Positions 17,686 through 27,091 of a stretch of 64,000 bases of DNA are shown piece by piece. The translations under genes were made by a program, and so were the position numbers. The stretch is from an uncultured Ruminococcus sp. (GTDB lineage: Bacteria; Bacillota; Clostridia; Oscillospirales; Ruminococcaceae): assembly GCA_910577575.1 (NCBI GenBank), contig CAJTOG010000003.1:31784-95783 (forward strand). Reading direction: 5' to 3'. The stretch's first letter is position 1, and each line of letters starts with the position of its first letter. The notes below the pieces were generated by a model that was given only the letters and a program-made list of their open reading frames with translations, did no database searches and was not told the DNA's origin.

Positions 17686-18176
17686 CAGATAAATACGCCG
17701 TTGTTTTCAAGCTCCCCGACTAAATCTTCACCAATAAAACCAACGTTGTATGGTGTTATGATATAGGTAAGGTTTGCAACAGGCTTAAGGCTTCCGCCGT
17801 TAGCATATGCCACACCCACAAGGAAATCTATAATTCTTCTTTTATTTTCCGGTGAAGCTGTTTCAAGATTAAGAACAACAGTTTTCTTAGCAATAAGATG
17901 GTCAGCAATCTGCTTTGCATCAGTAAAGGCAGAAGGCTTGACAAGTACAACCTGAAGCTGTGCTGTTGTCTGGATATTAACAACCTTATTTCTTCTTCCG
18001 TCAGAAACAGAAGGTTCATCATTATGCTGCTCTAAATTCTGATTATATGCAGCGGCTGAAGCAGCGGCACGTTCACTTCTTGCATCAGGATGATGAACCG
18101 GAGCTTCAGTAGCAGGCTCATCGTCATCTGGTTCAGAAGCAAAAAAGAAATCCTTGATATTGTCAAAAAGTTTCAT
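17685..18176 (-). CDS. sepF: SepF-like cell division protein
   Basis: 163 residues. The amphipathic membrane-binding N-terminus MKLFDNIKDFFFAS is followed by an acidic linker (about 15-75) and the globular SepF domain (VVLVKPSAFTDAKQIADHL, TVVLNLETASPENKRRIIDFLVGVAYANGG in part, TYIITPYNVGF). SepF tethers FtsZ to the membrane. GGAG before the ATG at 18176 decides the start against a codon at 18227. It is coupled to ylmH downstream and preceded by yggS, as in the ylmE-ylmF order of Bacillus. Confidence 0.93.
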   Translation of the reverse strand: MKLFDNIKDFFFASEPDDDEPATEAPVHHPDARSERAAASAAAYNQNLEQHNDEPSVSDGRRNKVVNIQTTAQLQVVLVKPSAFTDAKQIADHLIAKKTVVLNLETASPENKRRIIDFLVGVAYANGGSLKPVANLTYIITPYNVGFIGEDLVGELENNGVFI

Positions 18177-18253
18177 AATATTTCTCCATTCTCCGCATAC
18201 TGTTATTTTTCGCTTCATGGGATTCATGCGGAAAATCTCTGAAACGAATTATA

Positions 18254-18952
18254 TTAAATATTATAATTTCTTGCTCCGAAAAGTCCTGTACCTATCCGGA
18301 CGATAGTTGCACCATGCTTTATGGCTTCCTGATAATCGTGGGTCATACCCATTGAAAGTTCATTCATCTCAATACCTTCAATTTTATTATCTTTTATTCT
18401 ATTAAAAAGTTCTTCCATTCTTCCAAGAAAAATATCTCCTGAAGAAGGAGGAGGAATAGTCATAAGTCCTTTTACCCTTATACCATTCATTATTGAAAGC
18501 TGTTCAAGAAACTGATTCAGTTCATCCGGAGAAATTCCGCTTTTTGAATTCTCACCGCCGATATTAACTTCGCAAAGCACGTCCATAATTTTATTATGGG
18601 CAATAGCAAGACGATTTATTTCTTCTGCCAACCTGAGACTGTCAACAGACTGAATCATAGTCATAGGTTCAATAATGTATTTCACTTTATTTGTCTGTAA
18701 ATGACCGATAAAATGAATTTCTGCTGATTTATTGTATATCTCCTGTTTCGAGAGAAATTCCTGCACTCTGTTCTCACCTAAAAGCGATACACCTGATGAT
18801 ATAGCATGATTTATAATTTCAGGAGCGACAGTTTTAGTAACAGCCATAAGCCTTACAGAATCCGAATTCCTTCCGCATTCTGAAACAGCATTATTAATAT
18901 TTTCGTTTATTCTTCTAAGATTTTCATAAACATTATCCACTGTTTTCATCAC
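18254..18952 (-). CDS. YggS family PLP homeostasis protein
   Basis: 232 residues; alanine-racemase-like single-domain PLP protein. MAVTKTV with the PLP lysine is near residue 35-40. LGENRVQEFL, IHFIGHLQTNKVKYI and ELSMGMTHDYQEAIKHGATIVRIGTGLFG are family landmarks (cited in part). It keeps pyridoxal phosphate levels balanced and has no known catalytic turnover. The start overlaps the end of the upstream HlyD-like gene by 20 bases. Confidence 0.94.
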   Translation of the reverse strand: MMKTVDNVYENLRRINENINNAVSECGRNSDSVRLMAVTKTVAPEIINHAISSGVSLLGENRVQEFLSKQEIYNKSAEIHFIGHLQTNKVKYIIEPMTMIQSVDSLRLAEEINRLAIAHNKIMDVLCEVNIGGENSKSGISPDELNQFLEQLSIMNGIRVKGLMTIPPPSSGDIFLGRMEELFNRIKDNKIEGIEMNELSMGMTHDYQEAIKHGATIVRIGTGLFGARNYNI

Positions 18953-20198
18953 CTTCAGTCATAATATCGTCATAAAGAGCAAGATAGCTTGAATCACCAT
19001 CATGAATTTCTGAAAGAACATAATCGCTTCCTTCATAGATAACATCAATTTTCTTGAAAACAACCTGCTCGCCTTTCAATATATAAACACCCTTGTAATT
19101 TACGGTTGATGTACCTGTAACCTCGCCGTCTTCATTATAAATTTTTTCTTCTATATCGCCAAATCGTATAGATTCTCTCGGAACTTTAAGTCCCTGATAA
19201 CTTCCCTTTATAAGCTCGCATTTTTCCACACGGTGCTGAACAAGTTCATAATTGAATTTGCTGCACTGTACGATAATTATACTCTGCTCGGGATTTCCTT
19301 CATCACGTATATCCGAAATAACAGCATCAAACGTTTCATCTGAAGAATCAAATTTAAGCTGAACATGATTTCCAACAGCATATTCCTTTCTGGAATTATC
19401 AATAATTCCGGCAAGATACCAACTGTATCCATCTATCATTTTTCCAACTATGGTATCTTCATTGCTTCTGCGGTCAGAAATGCTGTTTATATCAGAAATA
19501 GTAATATCATCAAGTTTGTCCGGTGTAAGTTCAGATTCATAGCCGTCACAATAGCTTACAAAGTATGCTGAATCATTTGCCCTTATAACCTCAGATGGCT
19601 TTATAGAAGCTGATTTAAGTTCAGCCAGCTCCGCATTTATATCCGTTATATGTTTCCCGAAGCCTGTAACCTGTTGAGTGATAATCTGATATGTACTCAT
19701 CTGTATAACAAGATTTTCCATATGATTCTTTACATTATCATAGTTTTCCACATCACGGCTGTATAAAAGGCTTCGATAACTTTCGCTTATATTTTCAGAA
19801 AGACTTGCCGGCTGTGCTGATTCAAGAGTACCCGGATTTTGTATTTTTTCCAGAATAGCAAGCTCTTTTTCAAGACGTTCTATCTCACGGTTTCTGCCAA
19901 TCTGTGCGTCATCAGGATAAGCCTCTGCAATAATTACATCACTTCCTACTTTTCCACCATCCACAATATTATAACTTAGAACACCGTTTCCACTGAAAGT
20001 TATAACCTTTTCATTCCTTATAAAAATGCCATTGAACTCCTTTGAAGCAATGGCACTTGACATAAGAGCCGTTTCTGTTGCACTTTGCCTGTTCCGGAAA
20101 TTATAAACAATGCTTATAAAAACAACAAGAAGCAGAATAAGAACAATATTTCTGAGTGTCTTGACTATAAAACCGCTTTCTGATTTACTGGCACGCAT
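18933..20198 (-). CDS. HlyD-like membrane-anchored adaptor protein in the division cluster
   Basis: 421 residues. One N-terminal transmembrane helix (about 14-30) precedes a periplasmic-adaptor-like layout: a barrel or lipoyl-like half (VLSYNIVDGGKVGSDVIIAEA), a coiled-coil hairpin (about 95-200), then the second half (GNHVQLKFDSSDETFDAVISDIRDEGN). A C-terminal segment rich in beta strands ends in SEIHDGDSSYLALYDDI. HlyD proteins normally serve an ABC or MFS exporter, but none is adjacent. It starts directly after the hfq stop codon. The function here is unknown; wall or division export is only suggested by position. Confidence 0.7.
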   Translation of the reverse strand: MRASKSESGFIVKTLRNIVLILLLVVFISIVYNFRNRQSATETALMSSAIASKEFNGIFIRNEKVITFSGNGVLSYNIVDGGKVGSDVIIAEAYPDDAQIGRNREIERLEKELAILEKIQNPGTLESAQPASLSENISESYRSLLYSRDVENYDNVKNHMENLVIQMSTYQIITQQVTGFGKHITDINAELAELKSASIKPSEVIRANDSAYFVSYCDGYESELTPDKLDDITISDINSISDRRSNEDTIVGKMIDGYSWYLAGIIDNSRKEYAVGNHVQLKFDSSDETFDAVISDIRDEGNPEQSIIIVQCSKFNYELVQHRVEKCELIKGSYQGLKVPRESIRFGDIEEKIYNEDGEVTGTSTVNYKGVYILKGEQVVFKKIDVIYEGSDYVLSEIHDGDSSYLALYDDIMTEGDENSG

Positions 20199-20438
20199 TT
20201 ATTCACTCTTTTCAGCAGCATCAAGAATAGAAACAGCTCTTATAGGTATAATTGTCGAAATAGCATGTTTGTAAACAAGCTGCTGTTTGCCGTCGCAATC
20301 AAAAATTGCTACATAGCTGTCGAATCCTCTTACCATTCCTTTGAACTGGAATCCGTTTGTAAGAATAATTGTAACAACAATCTTTTCCTTTCTGCACTGA
20401 TTAAGAAAAACATCCTGCAAATTAATACTTTTGTTCAT
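20199..20438 (-). CDS. hfq: RNA chaperone Hfq
   Basis: 79 residues, normal for Gram-positive Hfq. Sm1 is in VVTIILTNGFQFKGMVRGFD, Sm2 in VYKHAISTIIP, and the N-terminus NLQDVFLNQCRKE matches the family. It forms a hexamer that binds U-rich and ARN RNA. GGAGAA eight bases before the ATG at 20438 favours that start. It follows miaA, the classical miaA-hfq order. Confidence 0.96.
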   Translation of the reverse strand: MNKSINLQDVFLNQCRKEKIVVTIILTNGFQFKGMVRGFDSYVAIFDCDGKQQLVYKHAISTIIPIRAVSILDAAEKSE

Positions 20439-20511
20439 ACACATTTCTCCATTCTTTTTTACTTCGTGAGTTCTTGTCCTGACAAGATAGAAATACACAC
20501 ATTACATTATA

Positions 20512-21459
20512 TCATATTATTCTGTAATTTGCTATAGCTTTTTTTGATTTTTCCAAAATTTCATATTTTTTACTAAAATCATCAATAATAATCCACCTGA
20601 TACGTTCATTTCTTCTAAACCATGTAAGCTGTCTTTTTGCGTAACGGCGTGTTTCTTGTTTTATTTTGTCAATACATTCAGTAAGGGTCATAATATTTTC
20701 AAAATATGGAATCAGCTCCTTATAGCCTATGGCATTTGCTGCTGTTTTCATACCGCTTTTCTGCCACAACTCATAAGCCTCATCAATAAGTCCGTCTTCA
20801 ACCATTTTATCAACCCGCTGATTTATTTTTTCATATAGTACACAACGGTCAGAAGTATTAAGACCTATAACAATTGAATCATACGGGCTTTCTTCAGAAC
20901 GGCTTTCTGCTTTAAGTTCGCTGAATCTGCGTCCTGTAGCTTTTATAACTTCCAATGCACGCACCACACGTACAAGATTATTTTCGTGTATCGACTCCGC
21001 AGCCTCAGGGTCAGCTTTCTCAAGCATATCATGAAGTACGGAATTTCCCTGTACACGTGCAATTTCATAAAGCTCCGCACGATAAGTTTCATCACTTTTT
21101 GCATCTGAAAATTTTATATTATTAAGCAGTGAATCAATATAAAGTCCTGTACCGCCGACAATAATCGGAAGCTTTCCTCTTCTAAGAACATCCTGTATCT
21201 TTTCGTTTGCAAGTTTAACATAATCCGCTGCACTGAATACCACCCCACGGTCAAGAAAATCTATCAGATGATGTGGTATTCCATTCATCTCTTCAATGGT
21301 CGGTTTTGCTGAAGCTATATCCATACCCTTATAAATCTGTATTGAATCAGCAGAAATAATTTCGCCGTTATAAGCAAGTGCAAGTTCAACACCCAGCCAT
21401 GTTTTTCCGGAGGCTGTCGGTCCGCATACAGCAAGTACAAAAGGCTTATTCATATTCAT
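20512..21459 (-). CDS. miaA: tRNA dimethylallyltransferase
   Basis: 315 residues. The P-loop GPTASGKTWL is followed by SADSIQIYKGMDIASAKP, HHLIDF, VGGTGLYIDSLL and the C-terminal QETRRYAKRQLTWFRRN. It adds the isopentenyl group to A37 of tRNAs reading U-first codons; MiaB, encoded 6 kb upstream in the same direction, then methylthiolates it. AAGGAGG lies before the ATG at 21459. Confidence 0.97.
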   Translation of the reverse strand: MNMNKPFVLAVCGPTASGKTWLGVELALAYNGEIISADSIQIYKGMDIASAKPTIEEMNGIPHHLIDFLDRGVVFSAADYVKLANEKIQDVLRRGKLPIIVGGTGLYIDSLLNNIKFSDAKSDETYRAELYEIARVQGNSVLHDMLEKADPEAAESIHENNLVRVVRALEVIKATGRRFSELKAESRSEESPYDSIVIGLNTSDRCVLYEKINQRVDKMVEDGLIDEAYELWQKSGMKTAANAIGYKELIPYFENIMTLTECIDKIKQETRRYAKRQLTWFRRNERIRWIIIDDFSKKYEILEKSKKAIANYRII

Positions 21460-21470
21460 ATAAGTCCTCC

Positions 21471-23360
21471 TTATGTACGCTTGAACTGATGGTCAATATT
21501 TCCCTTTGTCATGGTGAACATTACAGGTCTTCCATGAGGACAATGACGGACATTCTCATCAAATAAAATCTGTTCAACAAGTGCCTTCATTTCTTCCGGA
21601 GTATTTCTGTCATTTGCCCTTATCGCCGCCTTACATGCCATATTATGAAATATATCATCAAGCATACAAGTCTGTGGATTATGTTTGTGAAGCTTAAGGT
21701 TTTCCGCAACTTCACATATAATTCCTTCAACATCAGTATGCATAATAAAACTTGGAACACATTGTACAGTAATACACGGATGTTCTGAAAAATCAAATAC
21801 AAATCCTAAATCAGCAAGCAGTTCAGCATTATCCTCCATAACATCTGCTTCTTCGGAAACAAGAAGCATTTTTATCTCCGTAATAAGACCCTGACTGTAC
21901 TGTTTGCAGTTTCTGCTTTTAAGTCTTTCAAAAATAATACGTTCATGAGCTGCGTGCTTATCAATTATAATCATCTTATTATCAACTTCGGCAATTACAT
22001 ACAAACCGAATGCTTCACCTATAATTTTAATATCAGGTTTCTGTTCCTGAATCATTTCTGACGCTGTCTCAGCAGGCTCTAAAAATGAATCCGGATTTAT
22101 ATACTTAAAAGATTCTTTTTTTTCAGTTTCGGACTTTTGAACTGATTCTGTTTCAGAAAATTTTTTTATAGGTTCAATTTCAGAATTATATATATTTTTT
22201 TTCATAGCTTCTTCTTTTTCAGAAATATTCTCCGGAGCTGTAAATATGGATTCCTGTATAAACGGAATATCCTTAATATCACTGTTTCTCTCCTTATCAT
22301 TTATGCCATCATTTTCATCATTAATATTTTCTGTATTAGTTTTCTGTTTAAATTCAAAATCATAAATCAATCCGCCGTCTATGAATGCACTTTTGACAGC
22401 AAAATAAAGAGCATCTGATATACTTTTTTCATCAGTAAAACGAATTTCCGCCTTTGCAGGATGTATATTTACATCCATTACTGTCGGTGACATATCAAGC
22501 ATTATAATACAGGCAGGAAATTTTCCTGTCATCATCATATTTTCATATGCGTTTTCAAGTGCGGATGAACAAAGTTTTGAACGGATATATCTTCCGTTTA
22601 CAAAAAAACTCTGAAAGGTTCTGTTTGCACGGGAATATAATGGTTTTACAGTGTATCCGCTTATATGGATACTGTTATATTCATAATCAATTTTAAGTAA
22701 ATCATGTGCAAAATCTTTTCCATAAACTGCATAAACAGCAGAAAACAAGTCTCCGTCACCTGAAGAATTGAAATCCACACGGTTATTGCGGATAAGTTTA
22801 AATGATACATCCGGATGAGACAGTGCAATTTTATGCATTATATTGCTGACAGCATTTGCTTCTGAAACATCTTTTTTTAAAAATTTCAGTCGGGCAGGAG
22901 TATTATAGAATAAATCACGGACAATAACAGTTGTTCCGTCCGGACATCCACTCTTTTCATGAGATTTTTCCTCTCCACCCTCTACAGAATAAATTGTACC
23001 ATAGGTTTCACCTTTCTGTTTTGTCATAATCTCAACCCTTGAAACTGCCGCTACCGATGAAAGTGCTTCACCCCTGAAACCAAGAGTATTTATATTATAC
23101 AAATCGGATTTTTCAGCTATCTTACTCGTTGCATGACGAAGAAAGGCAACCGGAACATCTTCAAAGGATATTCCGCAACCGTCATCTGTAACACGCATAT
23201 ATGCAATACCACCGCTTTTTATCTCAACAGTAATATGAGTTGCTCCCGAATCAATAGAATTTTCTACCAATTCCTTTATGACAGATGCAGGACGTTCAAT
23301 AACTTCTCCTGCGGCTATAAGCTCAGATATTTCCTTGCTTAAAATTTTAATTGATGACAT
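21471..23360 (-). CDS. mutL: DNA mismatch repair protein MutL
   Basis: 629 residues. The GHKL ATPase N-terminal domain shows ELVENSIDSGATHI, VTDDGCGI, TLGFRGEALSS and NGRYIRS. A variable acidic linker (about 340-430) leads to the C-terminal endonuclease domain with the DQHAAHERIxxE-like IIDKHAAHERIIFE, ACKAAIRAND and CPHGRPVM, so it is a nicking-type MutL. It lies 29 bases after mutS and 11 bases before miaA. Confidence 0.97.
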   Translation of the reverse strand: MSSIKILSKEISELIAAGEVIERPASVIKELVENSIDSGATHITVEIKSGGIAYMRVTDDGCGISFEDVPVAFLRHATSKIAEKSDLYNINTLGFRGEALSSVAAVSRVEIMTKQKGETYGTIYSVEGGEEKSHEKSGCPDGTTVIVRDLFYNTPARLKFLKKDVSEANAVSNIMHKIALSHPDVSFKLIRNNRVDFNSSGDGDLFSAVYAVYGKDFAHDLLKIDYEYNSIHISGYTVKPLYSRANRTFQSFFVNGRYIRSKLCSSALENAYENMMMTGKFPACIIMLDMSPTVMDVNIHPAKAEIRFTDEKSISDALYFAVKSAFIDGGLIYDFEFKQKTNTENINDENDGINDKERNSDIKDIPFIQESIFTAPENISEKEEAMKKNIYNSEIEPIKKFSETESVQKSETEKKESFKYINPDSFLEPAETASEMIQEQKPDIKIIGEAFGLYVIAEVDNKMIIIDKHAAHERIIFERLKSRNCKQYSQGLITEIKMLLVSEEADVMEDNAELLADLGFVFDFSEHPCITVQCVPSFIMHTDVEGIICEVAENLKLHKHNPQTCMLDDIFHNMACKAAIRANDRNTPEEMKALVEQILFDENVRHCPHGRPVMFTMTKGNIDHQFKRT

Positions 23361-23389
23361 TCTAAAACTCCTTTATGTGCAAAAATCAG

Positions 23390-26005
23390 TTATTCAATCA
23401 TCTTCGCCATATCCTTCAACAATTCACGGCATTCACTGTCAGTCAATTCATCTATATTATTCTTTTTCAGCATATTAAGTACCGATTCCCTGCCCACACT
23501 GTTAAAACTTATCTGTTCGTCAGATTTTTTAACAACAGGTTTTTCAGAATTATGAACCGATTCCATTTCATTCAGAAGTTCCCTTGCACGTTCTATAACT
23601 TTAGGAGGAAGTCCCGCAAGCTTTGCAACATCAATTCCATAGCTTTCATCAACTCCGCCACGTACAATCTTACGAAGAAATTTAATAGTATCGCCATGTC
23701 TGTTTACTGCTATACTGTAATTCTTTACTCCGTCAATTTCATTTTCAAGATTTATAAGCTCATGATAATGGGTTGCAAAAAGAGTCCTGCAACCAAGTTT
23801 TTTATTCATGCAGATATATTCAGCAACTGCCTGGGCAATACTCAACCCGTCAAATGTCGACGTACCCCTGCCGACTTCATCAAGAATTACGAGACTGTTT
23901 CTGGTCGCATTTTTTAATATATCAGAAACTTCACTCATTTCAACCATGAACGTTGACTGACCTGCTGTCAAATCATCAGAAGCACCCACACGTGTAAAAA
24001 TTCTATCGGCAATCGAAATCTTTGCCAAATCAGCAGGCACGAAACAGCCAATCTGAGCCATTAACACTATCAATGCAGTTTGACGCATATAAGTTGATTT
24101 TCCTGACATATTGGGACCTGTTATAACTGCCATTCTGTTCGCATTCGTGTCAATATATGTATCATTCGGAACAAATATCTCATCTTTAAGCATGAGTTCA
24201 ACAACAGGATGACGTCCGTTTTCTATATTTATTATTCCGTCAATTGATATATCCGGTCTTACATACAGATTCCGCAGTGATGTTTCTGCAAATGCACAGA
24301 GTACATCAACGGCTGCAACAGCTGAAGCTGTTTTCTGTACCTCGACAAGCTTACCGGCAATAAAATCACGCACTTCTGCAAAAATATCAGCTTCAAGTGA
24401 AAGTGCTTTATCCTTTGCACCAAGTATCGCATTTTCAGCATTTTTCAGTTCTTCAGTAATAAATCGTTCTGAATTTGCAAGCGTCTGCCTGCGTATCCAA
24501 TTATCAGGAACCAAATCATAATATGAACGGGTAACTTCAAGATAATAGCCGAAAACTTTATTGAATCCGATTTTAAGATTTTTAATTCCTGTAGCCTCTT
24601 TCTCACGCTGTTCAATGCCTTCGATAATTTCCCTGCCATGATTCATAATATGACGGAGATTGTCAAGGTCTTCGTTGAAACCATCCTTTATAATTCCTCC
24701 TTCTTTTACATTAATAGGAGGTTCGTCCATAATTGAATTTTCAACAAGCCTTACTATTTCACTCAAATCAGAAATATCATTGTTATACTTTGTAAGAAGT
24801 TTTGAAACAGAAAGCTTTTCAAGTTCTTTCTTTATCATGGGAAGCTGTACCGCTGTTGCTGAAAGTGCCTTCAAATCACGCGGAGTTGCAGATTTATACA
24901 TAATTTTAGTCATAAGTCTTTCAAGGTCATATGAACGGTCAAGCAGACTTCCTATATCAGCAAGAATAACACTTTTTCTGTAAAGAGCCTCAACGGCATC
25001 AAGTCGTTCTATAATTTTCGCCGGATTTTTCAAAGGCTGTTCAATCCAGTTTTTAAGCATTCTTCTGCCCATAGACGTTCTTGCCGAATCAAGTACCCAT
25101 AAAAGCGAACCTTTTTTCTCCTTGCTTCTCAGTGTTTCAGTAAGTTCAAGATTGCGTCTTGCATTCAAATCAAGACCCATAAAAGAGTCGCCATTAAGTA
25201 AATTAATTGAAGTAAATCTTGAAACAGAGGTTTTCTGTGTATCACGGATATAGTCAAAAAGTCCGCATAAAGCAGAACACTCTGCACCAGATTCGGAAAT
25301 ACCCAGCTCCAGAACTGATTTTACTCCGAAAACATCTTCAATATGACTTCTTTTTTCATTCACATCAAAACAGCTTTCTTCTCTGAGTGTTACAGTACAA
25401 TTAAGACGGAGTTTTATAAAATCAGTAATATTTTTAAGCGACAAAAAACTCTCAGAAAAAATAATTTCAGCAGGCTGACAGCGTGAAAGCTCATTAATCA
25501 CTCCTGATTCAAAAGAATTTCCATGAAAAATGCTCAAATCAGCTTCGCCTGTAGAAATATCAGCCGACGCTATACCGCATGATTTTTCTTCTTCATTGTA
25601 GAAAATACTGCATATATAGTTGTTTTTTCCGTCATCAAGCATACTTGATTCCGTAACCGTTCCGGGAGTTACAACACGTATAACATCACGTACTACTATT
25701 CCTTTTGTTTCAGAAGGGTCAGTAAGCTGTTCACAAACTGCAACTTTATAGCCCATATCAATAAGCCTTTTTATATACATATCCGCCGCATGATAAGGAA
25801 TACCGCACATCGGAGCACGCTCTTCAAGCCCGCAGTCCCTGCCCGTAAGGGTAAGTTCTAGAGCCTTTGATATGACAATGGCATCATCAAAAAACATTTC
25901 ATAAAAATCTCCCAAACGGAAAAACAATATGCAGTCTTTATAATTATCCTTTATTTCAAAATACTGCTGCATCATCGGCGATATTTTACTTCTGTCGATT
26001 TTCAT
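23390..26005 (-). CDS. mutS: DNA mismatch repair protein MutS
   Basis: 871 residues. The mismatch-binding Phe-x-Glu region is in FRLGDFYEMFFDDA. The ATPase carries Walker A GPNMSGKSTYMR, ASDDLTAGQSTFMVEM, Walker B LVILDEVGRGTSTFDG and ATHYHEL. The C-terminus keeps a short dimerisation helix (LNMLKKNNIDELT). It recognises mispairs and loops and acts with the adjacent MutL. Confidence 0.98.
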   Translation of the reverse strand: MKIDRSKISPMMQQYFEIKDNYKDCILFFRLGDFYEMFFDDAIVISKALELTLTGRDCGLEERAPMCGIPYHAADMYIKRLIDMGYKVAVCEQLTDPSETKGIVVRDVIRVVTPGTVTESSMLDDGKNNYICSIFYNEEEKSCGIASADISTGEADLSIFHGNSFESGVINELSRCQPAEIIFSESFLSLKNITDFIKLRLNCTVTLREESCFDVNEKRSHIEDVFGVKSVLELGISESGAECSALCGLFDYIRDTQKTSVSRFTSINLLNGDSFMGLDLNARRNLELTETLRSKEKKGSLLWVLDSARTSMGRRMLKNWIEQPLKNPAKIIERLDAVEALYRKSVILADIGSLLDRSYDLERLMTKIMYKSATPRDLKALSATAVQLPMIKKELEKLSVSKLLTKYNNDISDLSEIVRLVENSIMDEPPINVKEGGIIKDGFNEDLDNLRHIMNHGREIIEGIEQREKEATGIKNLKIGFNKVFGYYLEVTRSYYDLVPDNWIRRQTLANSERFITEELKNAENAILGAKDKALSLEADIFAEVRDFIAGKLVEVQKTASAVAAVDVLCAFAETSLRNLYVRPDISIDGIINIENGRHPVVELMLKDEIFVPNDTYIDTNANRMAVITGPNMSGKSTYMRQTALIVLMAQIGCFVPADLAKISIADRIFTRVGASDDLTAGQSTFMVEMSEVSDILKNATRNSLVILDEVGRGTSTFDGLSIAQAVAEYICMNKKLGCRTLFATHYHELINLENEIDGVKNYSIAVNRHGDTIKFLRKIVRGGVDESYGIDVAKLAGLPPKVIERARELLNEMESVHNSEKPVVKKSDEQISFNSVGRESVLNMLKKNNIDELTDSECRELLKDMAKMIE

Positions 26006-26027
26006 AAATTAAACTCCTAACTTATAA

Positions 26028-26432
26028 TCAACCGCATCCGCCACAGGTTGCACAGCTTCCTGAACATCCTGTTGACGGCTGACAGGTTTCAGGGTCTTCA
26101 CCGTTTGCACACATCGTAATAATCTGATTCATATTATTGACAAGTGCTTCAAGCGAACCCTGTGCGGCAGAAAATATCATCATATTCTTATTGGACATAA
26201 TTTGTTTATAATTGGATTTTATACCCTCATCAAGTTCCTTGATTCGTTCAGTATCCTTATCATCCTTGGCAAGTTCCTCATTGAGCTGTAAACGCATATT
26301 TTCAAAACCGCTGATAAGTGCCTGAAGTACAGTATCATTGTCATTTGCCTGTTTTGCCAGCATATAGGCAGTATATCTGTCATCAGCCTGTAAAGCCTTG
26401 CCGAGTTCTCTTGTCATTTCAATAATATCCAT
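26028..26432 (-). CDS. YlbF-like protein with a cysteine-rich C-terminal tail
   Basis: 134 residues. The helical N-terminal part (about 1-105; MTRELGKALQADDRYTAY, ANDNDTVLQALISGFENM) resembles the YlbF/YmcA family, whose members form an Fe-S-containing complex that supports RNase Y processing in Bacillus. The last 30 residues hold six cysteines (MCANG, ETCQ, TGCSGSCATCGGCG), unusual for a plain structural protein and suited to a metal cluster. It lies 22 bases upstream of mutS. The family assignment is moderately firm; the cluster is inference. Confidence 0.75.
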   Translation of the reverse strand: MDIIEMTRELGKALQADDRYTAYMLAKQANDNDTVLQALISGFENMRLQLNEELAKDDKDTERIKELDEGIKSNYKQIMSNKNMMIFSAAQGSLEALVNNMNQIITMCANGEDPETCQPSTGCSGSCATCGGCG

Positions 26433-26466
26433 TTTAAATTTCTCCTTTGAATTAAATTATTTATTT

Positions 26467-27091
26467 TTAAGGTGTTACATCAATTGTTTCAGATATATCA
26501 CCATTTTCATCAAGTATAAGCTGCTCTCTTTTTACAAGATTTTAATTTCCCAGTTCATCATATTCAAAATAATCTACAAATACATCACCATTCCACTTAT
26601 ATACAGTATTTTCCGTATCAACTGCACTTGATTTTGAATTTACAGAAAGAGTCTCATTTTTTATATCAGCCTGTACTCAATAATATAAATCATTAAGTTC
26701 ATTCCAATTTTCAAACTTCTGAACTTCCAGACTATAATGATAATACTGAATAGAAATATCATCATAGCCATCAAAATTGAAATAATTTATGTGTATAAAA
26801 CAAGCTGATTCAGTTCTGTATTGTATTCATAATTATGAAGTTTATTCAACAGCAATTCTTCTGTTTTTTCTATGCTTACCGCGTTTTCAGTAAATTATAT
26901 TTTCTCTTCTGTAATTTCAGTTACAGATTCAGTCTGAATTTCATAAATATCTTCCTTGATTGCAGCTGCTGATTTTCTGTCCATAATTCTTTCATATTTT
27001 CGGAAGTTATCTCTGATATACTGTTTTCAATGAATTTATCACTGCAACCGGTTAGTAAAATACCCGAAAACAAAATGAATAAAAACTTTAT
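26467..27091 (-). pseudogene. decayed lipoprotein gene
   Basis: The minus-strand translation opens with a lipoprotein signal (IKFLFILFSGILLTGCSDKF), but the start codon is ATA rather than ATG. The reading then needs frame changes near 27000 (DRKSAAAIKEDIYEIQTES) and again near 26790 (NYFNFDGYDDISIQYYHY). In-frame stops occur near 26895, 26680 and 26550 before the C-terminal stretch LDENGDISETIDVTP and a final TAA. Several independent lesions mark real decay rather than one sequencing error. The intact protein was about 200 residues. No family is recognised. It fills the gap between miaB and the ylbF-like gene. Confidence 0.8.

Noticed and set aside
26467..27091. Programmed frameshifting as explanation for the broken lipoprotein frame
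   Set aside because: There are at least two frame changes, several in-frame stops and no start codon, which is decay rather than one recoding site.
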